DNA of 64,000 nucleotides from JAHEEL01 sp963700375 (GCA_963700375.1 CAVOXF010000003.1:62001-126000), one strand, 5' to 3'; positions 53,912-63,572 are shown, numbered from the stretch's first letter. The notes: a model not told the origin generated them from the letters alone. Numbers and translations: made by a program.

Positions 53912-55318
53912 TCAGCTCAGATCCGCCGCGAGCGCGTTGATGGCCTGAGCGAAACACTCCATCGGAGCCTCGACCAGGCCGGCGCCGACCATTCCGGTTC
54001 CCGGGATCTTGCCTGCTACTCCAGTGTTGATTTGAGGTTGCACGCCGGTTCGTACAACCCGGGCGGCGTCGATTCCCACCGGGGTACCGCGGAATTCGAG
54101 CATTGGGATCTGGTACATCGGATGCTCGGCCACCGTGATCTCGTACATCGCGAGCGTTCGCCGTACGGCACCGCTCGCTGTTCCCCCAACGAAGCCGACG
54201 ATCGCGGGGGCGGCGGCCATCGCGAATCCTCCGAGTCCGACCGTCTCGGTGATCGTGGAGTCACCGATGTCGGGGCTGGCGTCCTCCTCGGTGAACGAGC
54301 CGAGATAGAGGCCGTCCACCGGAGGAGCGGGGGCAACGAACCATTGGTCCCCGGTTCCGGAGAGTCGAATCCCGAAATCGGTGCCGTTGCGCGCCATCAC
54401 CGTCACCAGGCTCGATGCGGGAACACCGGCGGCGGCGTCCGAGCCGAGCTTGCCTGCGGCCATGACCAGGTTGAGCATGAAGTGGTCGTTCCCGTCGATG
54501 AACCGGAACACCTCGGCGCGTTGCTCAACCGGAGCATCCGCCCCGTTGACAAGCGCCGCTCCCAGTTCTCGGAGGAACAGCGACGTCACTGCCCGATTGC
54601 GGTTGTGGCCGTCGTCGCCCATCTGCAAAGCCTGGGCAATCAGCGACTGAAGGTCTATCGGACCGCGTCGCAGCAGCACGGCACGCAACACCGGCCCGAG
54701 GACCGAGTCCATCCAGCGCAGGCGGTCGATCGTCTCGGGGGCGAACGCCCCGTAGCGCAGCACCTTCCCCAGACCCTCGTTCAATGTGGAATAGGCGACA
54801 CCGCTCCCGACCTTGTCGTCAACGACGGCGACCGGCATCGAAGGAGAAGTAACGCCAGCCATGGGGCCAACCGCGCCGTGGTGGTGGCACGGTGATAGTT
54901 CGACCTCGCCGCGAGCGGCCTTGATCTCGGCATCCTCCGGATCGGTCGCTAGGCCCTCGTAGATCATCGCTCCGATGATCGCCCCGCGCATCGGCCCACT
55001 CGCCCGATCCCACGTGATCGGTGGTCCTGCGTGGAAGAACGTCCGGTCGGTCATCTCGGGGAACACGTCTCTTGCGACGCGCACGTCGACGAGCTGGGGC
55101 CGAACCGCGAGCATCCGTGCCACCGCAGTCTGGTTGGCCTCACGGTTGCGGCCGTCGGTGGCCAGGATCGCGAGCGCCTCCTCGGTGCCGGGTACGGGCG
55201 GCCGCCAGTCGGCCCGGCTCACCGCCGAACCCTGCTGCTCGATGGATTCGGCCAGCATTTCCGTGCCGGCCGTCGCCACGATCGGCTCGGCATCGAGGAG
55301 GTGACTGAGGTCGCTCAT
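53912..55318 (-). CDS. DUF1116 protein, AllG (YlbE)-like carbamoyltransferase component
   Basis: 468-residue protein of the DUF1116 family. Conserved blocks include FHAGPPITWDRASGPMRG, ELSPCHHHGAVGPMAGVTS (a His triplet) and GDDGHNRNRAVTSLF. In E. coli, fdrA, ylbE and ylbF together encode the oxamate (oxalurate) carbamoyltransferase, and all three family members are present here in a row. ATG 55318 overlaps the fdrA stop as ATGA. A role in releasing carbamoyl phosphate is inferred from this neighbourhood. Confidence 0.85.
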   Translation of the reverse strand: MSDLSHLLDAEPIVATAGTEMLAESIEQQGSAVSRADWRPPVPGTEEALAILATDGRNREANQTAVARMLAVRPQLVDVRVARDVFPEMTDRTFFHAGPPITWDRASGPMRGAIIGAMIYEGLATDPEDAEIKAARGEVELSPCHHHGAVGPMAGVTSPSMPVAVVDDKVGSGVAYSTLNEGLGKVLRYGAFAPETIDRLRWMDSVLGPVLRAVLLRRGPIDLQSLIAQALQMGDDGHNRNRAVTSLFLRELGAALVNGADAPVEQRAEVFRFIDGNDHFMLNLVMAAGKLGSDAAAGVPASSLVTVMARNGTDFGIRLSGTGDQWFVAPAPPVDGLYLGSFTEEDASPDIGDSTITETVGLGGFAMAAAPAIVGFVGGTASGAVRRTLAMYEITVAEHPMYQIPMLEFRGTPVGIDAARVVRTGVQPQINTGVAGKIPGTGMVGAGLVEAPMECFAQAINALAADLS

Positions 55319-56746
55319 GCGGAACTCCTTTCGGTTGCGAGGCGGGCCGCTTCCCGGGCGGCGGCAGCGTTGGACAGGAAGACCGAAGCGCCGGCGAGGT
55401 TGAGCACCTTCGCCTGCCGATCGCGACCCTGAGGGTCGCCCCGGGTCCCGCACAGGGACACGACTACCGCGGCACCCTCCCCGACGGCCCGCTCGATGAG
55501 CGGTGCCAGTTCGGGGGCCGGATCGGCGTTGGCGCCGTACCCGAGCACGACATCCATCAGGATCACGCCGACGGAGCGGTCTTGGGCCGCTGCGGCGAGT
55601 CGTTCGAGTCGGACGGTCTGGTCGATCATGGGGTGGGCCCGACCCTGCGTGTATTCATCATCGCCGTAGTCGATGAACGTGTGCCCCTCGTCTCCGTCAC
55701 GGAATCCGACCTCACCGAGGAATGGGGCGGCCACGAACCGGGCTTCCGAGCTCAGCGTTCCGCCGGAGAACAACCCGCGAACGAATCCCGGGCGATGTTC
55801 GTCGTTCCGGGCGGGCCAGGAACCGTACTCGACCGGAGGTCGCCCGAGCGCCTTGACGACGTCGCCGGCACCGTCCTCCAGCGTGGTCTCCCCCATGAAC
55901 GTGATCACGACCGGTTTGGTGCACGCATCCGCCGCACGGCGCACCTTCTCGGCGACCGGATCGGCCGGCGGTTTCGAGATGACGACGATGAGGTCCGTCG
56001 CCGGATCCTCTTCGAGGGCTTCGAGGGCCTGCAGGGTCGAGGCAGCCCCGACATCTTCGGATAGGTCGTGGCTCCCGGTCCCAAGCGCATGTCGCACCCC
56101 GATGTCCGCATCGTCGAGCAGCGCGCACATCTGCTGAATACCCGTGCCGGACGCCCCCACCATGCTCACCGAACCCGGCTGGACCGCATTGGCGAAGCCC
56201 AGGCCGACACCGCTGATGATCGTGGTTCCGCAGTCGGGTCCCATCACGAGCAGGCCGTGCTCGGTCCCGTACCGCTTGAGGATGACCTCCTGTTCGATCG
56301 GCACGTTGTCGCTGAAGATCATCACGTGCCGGCCGGACTCCAGAGCCTCCATGGCTTCGACGAAGGCGTGCTCGCCGGGTACCGACAACAGACGCGACAT
56401 TGGCACCGCCTGCGGCTGCGGCTGAACCGATAGTCCTTGGCGCGGGGGCGTCCAACCCCCCGGACGGTGCGACCTTGTGGGTCAGAGCCTCGTCGAGCGC
56501 CCGATGGGCAGCGGTGATGGCATCCTCGCTCTCGGCGCGAACAGCGAGGATGAGATCGTTCGGGCCGGCGTCGGCGGCGGCATCGGTATCGAAGCCCATG
56601 TCGGCGAGCAAGCTCAGATTGAGTTCGGTGGCCATGGCAACGAGGGCATCCGTCACACCGTCGACGCCCTGCAGTGCCTTGCTCGCCTGCATCAGGCGCA
56701 CCGAGTCGTGGTAGCGACCGGAATGAATCTCAACGCGGGCAATCAC
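55315..56746 (-). CDS. fdrA: FdrA-like acyl-CoA synthetase-fold protein, one frameshift
   Basis: FdrA-family protein of about 476 residues, related to succinyl-CoA synthetase alpha. The N-terminal frame starts at GTG 56746 (MIARVEIHSGRYHDSV) and runs to AAAGGANVA. The expected continuation LLSVPGEHAF lies one base out of frame, and the rest (MIFSDNVPIEQEVILK, VMGPDCGTTII, VGASGTGIQQM) follows to 55315. Removing the base at about 56392 joins both halves exactly as in the family. The overlaps with DUF2877 and DUF1116 are four bases each, so the gene set is otherwise intact. Confidence 0.87.
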
Positions 56747-57609
56747 TTGAAACCTCCATTTGGTGTGGCGTGCAGTCCGATGAGCGATTGTGCACCGAGC
56801 ACGATCCCGGCCGCGAGGGCGGGCCCGGAACTGTGGCCCACCGACCGCAGATTCCGGTGTGCCGGTTCGATGTCTCCGCGGCCGGTGAGGGCTCGCAGAA
56901 ATGCGCCGGCCGGGGCAGCGACCTCGCCCCGGATTGCGCAGCGCAGCAGCGCAGCCGAGAACGTTGTGGTGCTTGCTCGAGCGGCGCGCGCCAGGTGATC
57001 CCCGACTGCGTCGAGCATCTCCAGCGCTTCATCGGACCCGAGCGCAGTGCCGAGCGTTTTGATTCCGGCGAGGGCACCGGCGAGATAGTCGTCACCCTCG
57101 GGAGTGAGGCCGGGACCTCTCCCGAGCAGCGCCGATGCCGCACCGCGGAGTCCAACGGCAGATGCCCCCGAAAGCGCACGCCGCAGATCGCTGCAATCGA
57201 CGTGACCGACCGACGACGGTAGGCCCTCGATGGCGACAGACAACTCCGCCGCGCTCAGCGGAGGCAGCGCCGGTCGGGGATCCCACCAACGGGCAACCTC
57301 GACGATGAGGCCGTCGAACGCGATTGATGTGGGGCCGAGAGCGACCCGTTCCCCGTGCACGATCGAGCCGAACGGATCGGCTGAGGCCTCCGCCGCGATC
57401 TCAACGCCGTTGGGCAGGCGGGTGGCGTCACGGGTCGAGACGACCGCTACCTCGCCGCCGGCGCGAATCCAGACGGCGTGGGTCGACACCCCCAGCACCT
57501 CGGCGTTGGCATCCCCCCTTGACAGCACCTGGCGCAGAGCCACGCTCGCCACCGCCGGCGCCCGCACGGGCACCGGCGCACGACGAGTGTGGACCGCCCT
57601 GGCGGTCAT
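56743..57609 (-). CDS. DUF2877 protein, AllH (YlbF)-like
   Basis: 288-residue protein with the DUF2877 signature GRGPGLTPEGDDYLAGALAG, plus TTFSAALLRCAIRGEVA and GHSSGPALAAGIVLG in the C-terminal half. It is the third member of the FdrA/DUF1116/DUF2877 set linked to oxamate carbamoyltransferase activity. It lies 6 bp after the ring-opening amidohydrolase gene and overlaps fdrA by four bases, so all four proteins are translated from one message. Confidence 0.85.
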   Translation of the reverse strand: MTARAVHTRRAPVPVRAPAVASVALRQVLSRGDANAEVLGVSTHAVWIRAGGEVAVVSTRDATRLPNGVEIAAEASADPFGSIVHGERVALGPTSIAFDGLIVEVARWWDPRPALPPLSAAELSVAIEGLPSSVGHVDCSDLRRALSGASAVGLRGAASALLGRGPGLTPEGDDYLAGALAGIKTLGTALGSDEALEMLDAVGDHLARAARASTTTFSAALLRCAIRGEVAAPAGAFLRALTGRGDIEPAHRNLRSVGHSSGPALAAGIVLGAQSLIGLHATPNGGFK

Positions 57610-57615
57610 ATGGAT

Positions 57616-58713
57616 TCAGCCCAGGTCAACGATGGCCGCGACTGGTCCGCCGCCGCTTGGACCCTGGTGTACCGCCGCCACCGAGACGAACACGGCCGGG
57701 TCGTCAACGGCCGTGGCCACGACTCCGCCGACCGCTGCCTTGATGTGGCGATGGTGGTGGACGTCCGAGTCGTCGAGCGAGACCTGGCGACGTCCGCGCA
57801 ACCGGGAAGTCGGGTCGGCCTCGCACTTGACGAAGACGTTGACGACCTTGCCGTCGAGGTCTTCGGAGCGAGCCCGCTCCGGCAGATCGAGACCGGCGGA
57901 CCTGATCGCCCGGTACACGCCTTCCTGGTCGAGGGCATCGTTCATCACATCGTGGCCGATGCGGTAGCGGCCCCCTGCCCCACGAACGTTCCCGACGACC
58001 ACGGTCTGCGCCCGGTCGAGTTCGACACCCGAGGAGCACGATGCCACCGACGAGAACAGGCTGAGGTCGTGCCCGATCTGCTCGGCCGTCGGCATGTCGA
58101 TCTCGCCGAGGGCGACCGCAATCCCGAGACCCGACGTTCCGTTCGAGATGTTCATCGACTCCAGCGGGTCCTCGGTGTACACCGTGTGGCCGCGAGCCTT
58201 GGCATCATTGATGGTCTCCATGACCAGGAGCGGCGTCTTCGTCTGGACATAGTGGACGTCCGCCGGGTCTTCGATCCCAGCTGCCTTCATCGCCCGCAGT
58301 ACGCCTTCTGCGACCTTCGAGACCATCGCGGGGCGCCCGATGTCCTCGGGCAGGATGACGTCGCTCATGGCGTACCCCACGGCTAGACGAGGCTCGTCGG
58401 AGGCCGGACCGTCGTCGGCTACATTCGCGAAGATGGTTGCGTGCGGTGTCAGGATGCCATCGGTGCCTCCCGACCACACCATCGGAATCTCGTCGACCTC
58501 TTCGACCGGTCTGGTGCCCTTCTCCATCAGCACCCTGCGGAAGGCTTGATCGGCGAGGATCCTGGTGAAGTCGTTGACGCCGCCGTTGCCTTCGGTCTTC
58601 CCGACGACGGCCACCACGCCATCGGCGTCGAAGATGCCTTCGTCGATCAGAGCAGCCAACCCGGACGCGTCACTGACGCTCTCGAGCACAACTTTGCGAA
58701 CCTCGACGGCCAT
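57616..58713 (-). CDS. Ring-opening amidohydrolase (barbiturase/cyanuric acid hydrolase family)
   Basis: 365-residue enzyme of the AtzD/TrzD/barbiturase family. It is built from three homologous units, each with a Lys and a Ser. The likely pairs are Lys39/Ser81 (GKTEGNGGVNDFTR, SGGTDGILTPH), Lys159/Ser228 (QTKTPLL, CSSGVELD) and Lys296/Ser353 (FVKCEAD, GPSGGGPVAAI). The family hydrolyses cyclic imides: barbiturate to ureidomalonate, or cyanurate to carboxybiuret. As first gene of the operon, beside a Mo hydroxylase and a permease, it suggests barbiturate from uracil oxidation. The cyanurate alternative stays open. Confidence 0.9.
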   Translation of the reverse strand: MAVEVRKVVLESVSDASGLAALIDEGIFDADGVVAVVGKTEGNGGVNDFTRILADQAFRRVLMEKGTRPVEEVDEIPMVWSGGTDGILTPHATIFANVADDGPASDEPRLAVGYAMSDVILPEDIGRPAMVSKVAEGVLRAMKAAGIEDPADVHYVQTKTPLLVMETINDAKARGHTVYTEDPLESMNISNGTSGLGIAVALGEIDMPTAEQIGHDLSLFSSVASCSSGVELDRAQTVVVGNVRGAGGRYRIGHDVMNDALDQEGVYRAIRSAGLDLPERARSEDLDGKVVNVFVKCEADPTSRLRGRRQVSLDDSDVHHHRHIKAAVGGVVATAVDDPAVFVSVAAVHQGPSGGGPVAAIVDLG

Positions 58714-58746
58714 CGTCTACTCCCTCGTGTGAGCGGATCTTCCGTT

Positions 58747-58781
58747 CGCACGGCTCCGTCGCTTCCGTCAGGGCCCGTGCG
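58747..58781. promoter_or_regulatory. Inverted repeat upstream of the catabolic operon
   Basis: cgcacgg (58747-58753) and ccgtgcg (58775-58781), 34 bp upstream of the amidohydrolase start. It could be a regulator site or a leader stem. The 58714-58913 spacer also has a ccccggg/cccgggg hairpin near 58898-58913, probably the terminator of the NTF2-like gene. Confidence 0.35.
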
Positions 58782-58913
58782 GACATCCCATTTTCCAACC
58801 ACCCCCGACTCTAGACAAGGGGCGAACGGCCCTCCGCAGAAAGGCGGCCCCGCCGGACGAGCGCCGTCACCGCTGTTCGCTTCAAACCGTCGAATGCCCC
58901 GGGCTCCCGGGGA

Positions 58914-59300
58914 TCAGAGCATCGTGGTGTCGTTCTCCGAGACCTCAGGAACGATCTGCAACACGTCCCGGTGCTCGACGACCTGGCCAAGGTCGTCGAA
59001 ACGGAAGGTGTCGATGCCGGCGTATTCGTGGTCACCCGGCCAGACCTGATGACCGTGGAGGACGACGTAGTTGCCCTCTGCCACGGATCGCTTGAATTCG
59101 ACGCGCGTACCGGGATAGTCACGGCCAACGCTCTCGAAGGAGCCGATGAACGCCTGTTCGCCATCTGCAACGGCCGGGTTGGGCTGGATGTACTCGTCGC
59201 CGGCATACCCTTCGATCGCCTTGGCCGGGCGATTCTGGTTGAACGTCAGGTCGTAGAACGCCGTGGCGTTGTTCTTGTCTTGTTCGAGTTGATCGCTCAC
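58914..59300 (-). CDS. NTF2-like/SnoaL-like domain protein
   Basis: 128-residue alpha+beta-barrel protein. Signature segments are DLTFNQNRPAKAIEGYAGDEYIQ, HGHQVWPGDHEYAGIDTFRF and VEHRDVLQIVPE, as in the SnoaL-like polyketide cyclase/ester-hydrolase group of NTF2 folds. No specific activity can be assigned. It lies 92 bp downstream of the kinase gene on the same strand. Confidence 0.85.
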   Translation of the reverse strand: MSDQLEQDKNNATAFYDLTFNQNRPAKAIEGYAGDEYIQPNPAVADGEQAFIGSFESVGRDYPGTRVEFKRSVAEGNYVVLHGHQVWPGDHEYAGIDTFRFDDLGQVVEHRDVLQIVPEVSENDTTML

Positions 59301-59392
59301 GTCACCTCTGCAATCGAGTGCGCCTCGCCGAGACTACGTTCTGTTTCTGCACTCTCAGCCCCCGATGTCGAACAAGCCGTCGCGTGGAGAAG

Positions 59393-60526
59393 CTACTGAT
59401 GTGCCGCCTTGGTGCCTACGGTGGCTTGCTCGAGCACCTCGTACATGGCCGATTCCTGGTTCGCCATCGATCGAACCAGAGCGAACTGTACGCGGCATCG
59501 ATCGAGATTGTGATCGGGCCGGTGGACCTTGAAGTACGTGTCCCCCTGGAGGTGGTCGGTGAGGAATCGGGCGCCGAGCATGAGTGTGATCACCTTCCCG
59601 GCAAACACCAGTTCCTCTCGTTCGGCCGGCGTCAGGAATTCGCCCGCCGAGGCGAGATACCCCTGCGTCAAGGACCTGAACCGCTCCAGATCCATGCGCA
59701 CGTCATTGAGGTTCCGGCAATCCTCGGCGACCGGGCATGTGCCGGTGCGAACCATATCCCCGAAGTCATACATGACGAGCCCGGGCATCACCGTATCGAG
59801 GTCGATGACGCAGAGCCCCTCGCCGGTCACGTCGTCGATCAACACATTGTTGATCTTGCAGTCGTTGTGCGTCACCCGAAGCGGTACCACTCCACCGCTG
59901 ATGAGCACAGGCAAACGATCGAACACGTGCGCGTTCTCCATCAGGAACTCGATCTCCGATCGCGCGTCGACGGCTCGGTTCAACGGGTCGCTCTCGAGGA
60001 CATCCAAGAACGCCCTGAATCTGTCGGGACCGTCGAGGAATCCAGGAATCGTCTCGTGCAGCGGAGGCCCGGGCAGATCAACAAGCATCATCTGAAAGGT
60101 CCCGAACGCTCGAGCGACCTCGTACGCCTGATCGTGTGTTGTCAGTACGTCGTACGACGTAGCCTCTTCGATGAAGTGGAAGGCACGCCAGTACCCGTCG
60201 GCGGGATCTGCATAGTACGTGCTCCCATCCCTTGTCGGTACCAGGGTCATGACACGGCGCGATCGATCGGGGATGTCTCGCCGCTCGAGCGATGCGGTGA
60301 TGTGGCGCGTTACCCGATCGAAGTTCTCCATCACAGCAGGGATATCCTCGAAGACCTCGTGGTTGATCCGCTGAAGCACATACCGAATCCGGTTGACTCC
60401 ATCGTCGAACCGAACGGCGAATGTATCGTTGATGTGGCCGCTTCCGTAGGGCTCTGCCTCGATGAAGCGTCCAGAGAGTTCGAAGCAGGTTGCGATCGCC
60501 TGTACGTCGCTCTGATGCACCGCCAT
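59393..60526 (-). CDS. Phosphotransferase family kinase, N-acetylhexosamine kinase-like
   Basis: 377-residue protein-kinase-like-fold small-molecule kinase. EPYGSGHINDTFAVRF is the nucleotide loop, THNDCKINNVLID the catalytic loop with its Asp, and VIDLDTVMPGLVMYDFGDMVR holds the metal-binding Asp. The arrangement matches NahK (N-acetylhexosamine 1-kinase) of the salvage pathway for GlcNAc/GalNAc. Neighbouring genes are other sugar kinases, so a carbohydrate substrate is likely. Confidence 0.85.
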   Translation of the reverse strand: MAVHQSDVQAIATCFELSGRFIEAEPYGSGHINDTFAVRFDDGVNRIRYVLQRINHEVFEDIPAVMENFDRVTRHITASLERRDIPDRSRRVMTLVPTRDGSTYYADPADGYWRAFHFIEEATSYDVLTTHDQAYEVARAFGTFQMMLVDLPGPPLHETIPGFLDGPDRFRAFLDVLESDPLNRAVDARSEIEFLMENAHVFDRLPVLISGGVVPLRVTHNDCKINNVLIDDVTGEGLCVIDLDTVMPGLVMYDFGDMVRTGTCPVAEDCRNLNDVRMDLERFRSLTQGYLASAGEFLTPAEREELVFAGKVITLMLGARFLTDHLQGDTYFKVHRPDHNLDRCRVQFALVRSMANQESAMYEVLEQATVGTKAAHQ

Positions 60527-60701
60527 CCAACTCCTTGGGGACCACGTCCATCGCTGTGGGGCACGACTCTGCTATTGGAGCGCGCCCCATCAGCGGGAAC
60601 GAGGGAACTATGCCACGAGTTCGAACTCGGAGAACCGCGGCGGGTCGTCTCTGGCGCTGGGTGCGGTTGGGCAGGGTGGTGAAAGCAGGGGCATACCCGG
60701 G

Positions 60702-61640
60702 TTGGTCGTGAAACAGCACGAAGCCGACGACGGGTTCGGTGAGCTGGGTCCGTTCCTCGGCCCGGTAATGCGGTGGCTGCCGATGTGGGCCGTGGTGCTC
60801 TTCGCAGCCATGTGGATGCTGCCGACGGCGGCGGGCCTCGTCTCTTCGGTCCGTCCGCAGGCGCTTGGACGATCTTCGGGGTGGTGGGAGGACCTGCTCA
60901 ACGCGTCTACGTGGACGCTGGAGCCGTACCGGGTCGCGCTCGACGCGCCTGCAAGAAACTCGTTCGCCATCGCGATTCTATCCGCGCTCGTCCCGTTGCT
61001 GTGGGGGTCGGCGGCGACCTACGCGATCGTGTGGATGCCCCTCCGAGGGAGCAGCCTCCTGTTTGTCGGGGTTGTGGCCTTGATCGCCGTCCCTCTCCAT
61101 GCCGCCCTTCTGCAACTTCTCCTGGCGTTCTCAACCGGTGTACATCTCGCGTTGCCGATCATCGACAAGACCGTCACGGTGGTGCCGGTGGTGGGGCTCG
61201 CAGGTTCAATCCCCGGTGTCTGGATCGTCCATATCGGTTCACAACTTCCGTTCTCGATCTTCCTCCTCGTGTTCGCCACGGCACGCCCGCCCGGGTCGCT
61301 GGTCGAGAGCGCCCGCCTCGACGGCGCATCGCAGGCCCAGATCTTCCGGCGGGTCGTTGCTCCGCTCATCTCTCCATCATTGCGGCTCTCGGCGTTCTGC
61401 TGTTCCTGCACTGATGGAGCGACTTCGTGATTGCCCTGACGATTGTCGGCGCCAACGGAGCTGCCTACCCGGCAACGGCTCCGTTCCTCGTCGATCGGCA
61501 ACGCCATGGACGGACCGATCCCACGGGCAATGGTCTCCATCCATGCCTCGGTTGCCCTCGCCGTGTTCTCCGGCCTGCAACGCTTCTTCGTCCGAGGACT
61601 CCTCGCCGGGATCGAGCAGGTCTTCGCAGTGCGCGGTGGG
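60702..61640 (+). pseudogene. ABC sugar transporter permease (MalG-like), decayed
   Basis: Remnant of a carbohydrate ABC permease. The first frame from TTG 60702 gives about 225 residues with membrane segments and the EAA-loop-like ESARLDGASQAQIFRRVVAPL. The continuation IAALGVLLFLH is in another frame after a break at about 61377-61380. An in-frame TGA at 61412 interrupts LFLH-WSDFVIALTIVG. A second shift at about 61487-61493 leads to the typical C-terminus SGLQRFFVRGLLAGIEQ. Three lesions and no partner binding protein, second permease or ATPase indicate a true pseudogene. Confidence 0.85.
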
Positions 61641-61741
61641 AACACTCGAACCTCGCCGTTGTCGAGCAGATCGGTGAGTCCGACGAAGAAGACGACCCCG
61701 ACGACTGACTTCCCGTGTTGCCGGCTTGGTCGCGCTGCGCG

Positions 61742-62362
61742 TCAGCCGTTGAGCGCTCGGTCGAGCCCGTCGAAGAGGATCGCCATGCCGACCGCTCCCG
61801 GGTCGATGTTCCCGAGTCCGCCGTCGCCGACGTAGCTCGCCCGTCCGCGTCGGGCGGCGAGGTCGGCCGTGGCTGCGGCGCCTTCACGTGCGGCGGCAGC
61901 GGCAGCGCTGACGGCTGCCGACATCGGTTCGGCGGAATTCGCCTCCAGTGCCTCGACACCGGGCAGCAGGCTGTCGATCATCGTCTTGTCGCCGGGCGCC
62001 GACTGGCCCATGGACATGACACCCTCGACTCCGCTGCGCATGGCCGCGGCCAGTGCGGCGGTATCCGCCTCGCTCACATCACCGAAGCTGACCCCGATCC
62101 GGAGGAACAGCGTCCCGATGAGCGGCCCGCTCGTTCCTCCCATGGCCGAGACGAGCGTCATGCCGACAGACCGAAAGAGCTCGCCGAGCGAGTCGGTATC
62201 AATCGAGGCAAGCGATTCCGCCGCCGCCGCGGTGCCGCGCTGCAGGCTCGCGCCGCAGTCGCCGTCGCCGAGCGCGGCGTCGAGTTGGTTGAGCTCGTCG
62301 GCTTGCTCGTCGATCCCCTCGCCGTAGAAGCCGAGCCAGGCCCGCGCTGTTTCGATGTTCAT
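61742..62362 (-). CDS. dhaL: Dihydroxyacetone kinase subunit DhaL
   Basis: 206-residue ADP-binding subunit, starting MNIETARAWLGFYGEG. LDAALGDGDCGASLQRG is the Mg/nucleotide loop with the Asp residues. SAMGGTSGPLIGTLF and the C-terminal GGLGNIDPGAVGMAIL are family motifs. It is 43 bp after dhaK. No DhaM (PTS phosphoryl donor) gene is present in the window. Confidence 0.93.
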   Translation of the reverse strand: MNIETARAWLGFYGEGIDEQADELNQLDAALGDGDCGASLQRGTAAAAESLASIDTDSLGELFRSVGMTLVSAMGGTSGPLIGTLFLRIGVSFGDVSEADTAALAAAMRSGVEGVMSMGQSAPGDKTMIDSLLPGVEALEANSAEPMSAAVSAAAAAAREGAAATADLAARRGRASYVGDGGLGNIDPGAVGMAILFDGLDRALNG

Positions 62363-62405
62363 GGTCACGATCGAGCTCCTGTGTTCCGTTGACTTCAGAT
62401 GTCGC

Positions 62406-63401
62406 CTACCACCGGAGGGCAGCCGTGCTGACCGGGGCGTCCCAGAGTTCCAGCAGTTCCTCGTCGGCCTTGACCAGCGTGATCGTGCAGCCGGCCATCT
62501 CGAGCGAGGTGATATAGGAACCGACGAGTGACCGCTCGATCTTGATGTCGCGTGCCTCGCAGTACGCAGCCAGCTCGCCTGCCACGACATACAACTCGAT
62601 CAGCGGAGTGCCACCGAGGCCGTTGGTGAGCGCCAGAACCCGGTCTCCGGCCTCAAACGGGAGATCGGATTTCACAGCGTCGGAGAGGGCCTCAACCAGT
62701 TCGGAGGCGTGCACGAGCGGAGCGCGGTAGCGGCCGGGCTCTCCGTGGATCCCAACGCCCATCTCCACCTCGTCGTCGCCGATGTCGAAGTTCGGAGTTC
62801 CGACGTGGGGCACGATCGAAGACGTCAGCGCCAGGCCCATGCTGCGTGAGTTCTCGACAACCTTCGTCGCGATTCGCGTCACCTCTGCGAGCGAAGCGCC
62901 CGCCTCGGCGGCCGCACCAGCCAGCTTCTCCACGAAAAGGGTCGCGCCGGTGCCACGTCTGCCGGCGGTGTGGGTGCTGTCCTCAACGGCAACATCGTCG
63001 TTGACCAGCACGGATTCGGTCGGAACGCCGGTGGCCGCGAGCATCTCGGCAGCCATCATGAAATTGAGTCGGTCACCGGTGTAGTTCTTGACGACGAACA
63101 GCACGCCTGCGTCGGTCGCCACGGCAGCCGCAGCCTCATAGACCTGGGCCACGGACGGCGATGTGAAGATTGCTCCGGGAGCCGCAGCGTCCAACATCCC
63201 CGGCCCCACGAACCCGGTGTGGAGCGGTTCGTGACCGGAGCCGCCACCCGAGACAATTGCGACCTTGCCCGGCACCGGGGCATCAGATCGCGTCACATAG
63301 TCGGGGTCCCGATGCACGGTGAGGGTATCGGCGTGGACTGCGGCCACGCCGGCGAGTGCGTCCGCCACAACCGCGCCGGGATCGTTGATGAGCTTCTTCA
63401 C
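62406..63401 (-). CDS. dhaK: Dihydroxyacetone kinase subunit DhaK
   Basis: 331-residue substrate-binding subunit starting at GTG 63401 (VKKLINDPGAVV), with GGAGG seven bases upstream. VSGGGSGHEPLHTGFVG is the Dha-binding motif. The conserved His of GVGIHGEPG forms the hemiaminal with the ketone. Paired with DhaL, it phosphorylates dihydroxyacetone or a related short ketose. Divergent from the PfkB gene across an inverted-repeat operator. Confidence 0.93.
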   Translation of the reverse strand: MKKLINDPGAVVADALAGVAAVHADTLTVHRDPDYVTRSDAPVPGKVAIVSGGGSGHEPLHTGFVGPGMLDAAAPGAIFTSPSVAQVYEAAAAVATDAGVLFVVKNYTGDRLNFMMAAEMLAATGVPTESVLVNDDVAVEDSTHTAGRRGTGATLFVEKLAGAAAEAGASLAEVTRIATKVVENSRSMGLALTSSIVPHVGTPNFDIGDDEVEMGVGIHGEPGRYRAPLVHASELVEALSDAVKSDLPFEAGDRVLALTNGLGGTPLIELYVVAGELAAYCEARDIKIERSLVGSYITSLEMAGCTITLVKADEELLELWDAPVSTAALRW

Positions 63402-63572
63402 GATTCGTCCTCCGATTGCTGAGCTGCGGGGGCACCCTACACCTGCGGAATCGCCCATCCAAGGTGGCAAGAGCCTTGCTCCTGGCCGGGCTGCGCCCGC
63501 CGGCGCCCCGCGATCGGAACGGCCCGGATTCGCCGCCTCGCGTTGACACCGCACCGGCGCTCCGATTACCGT

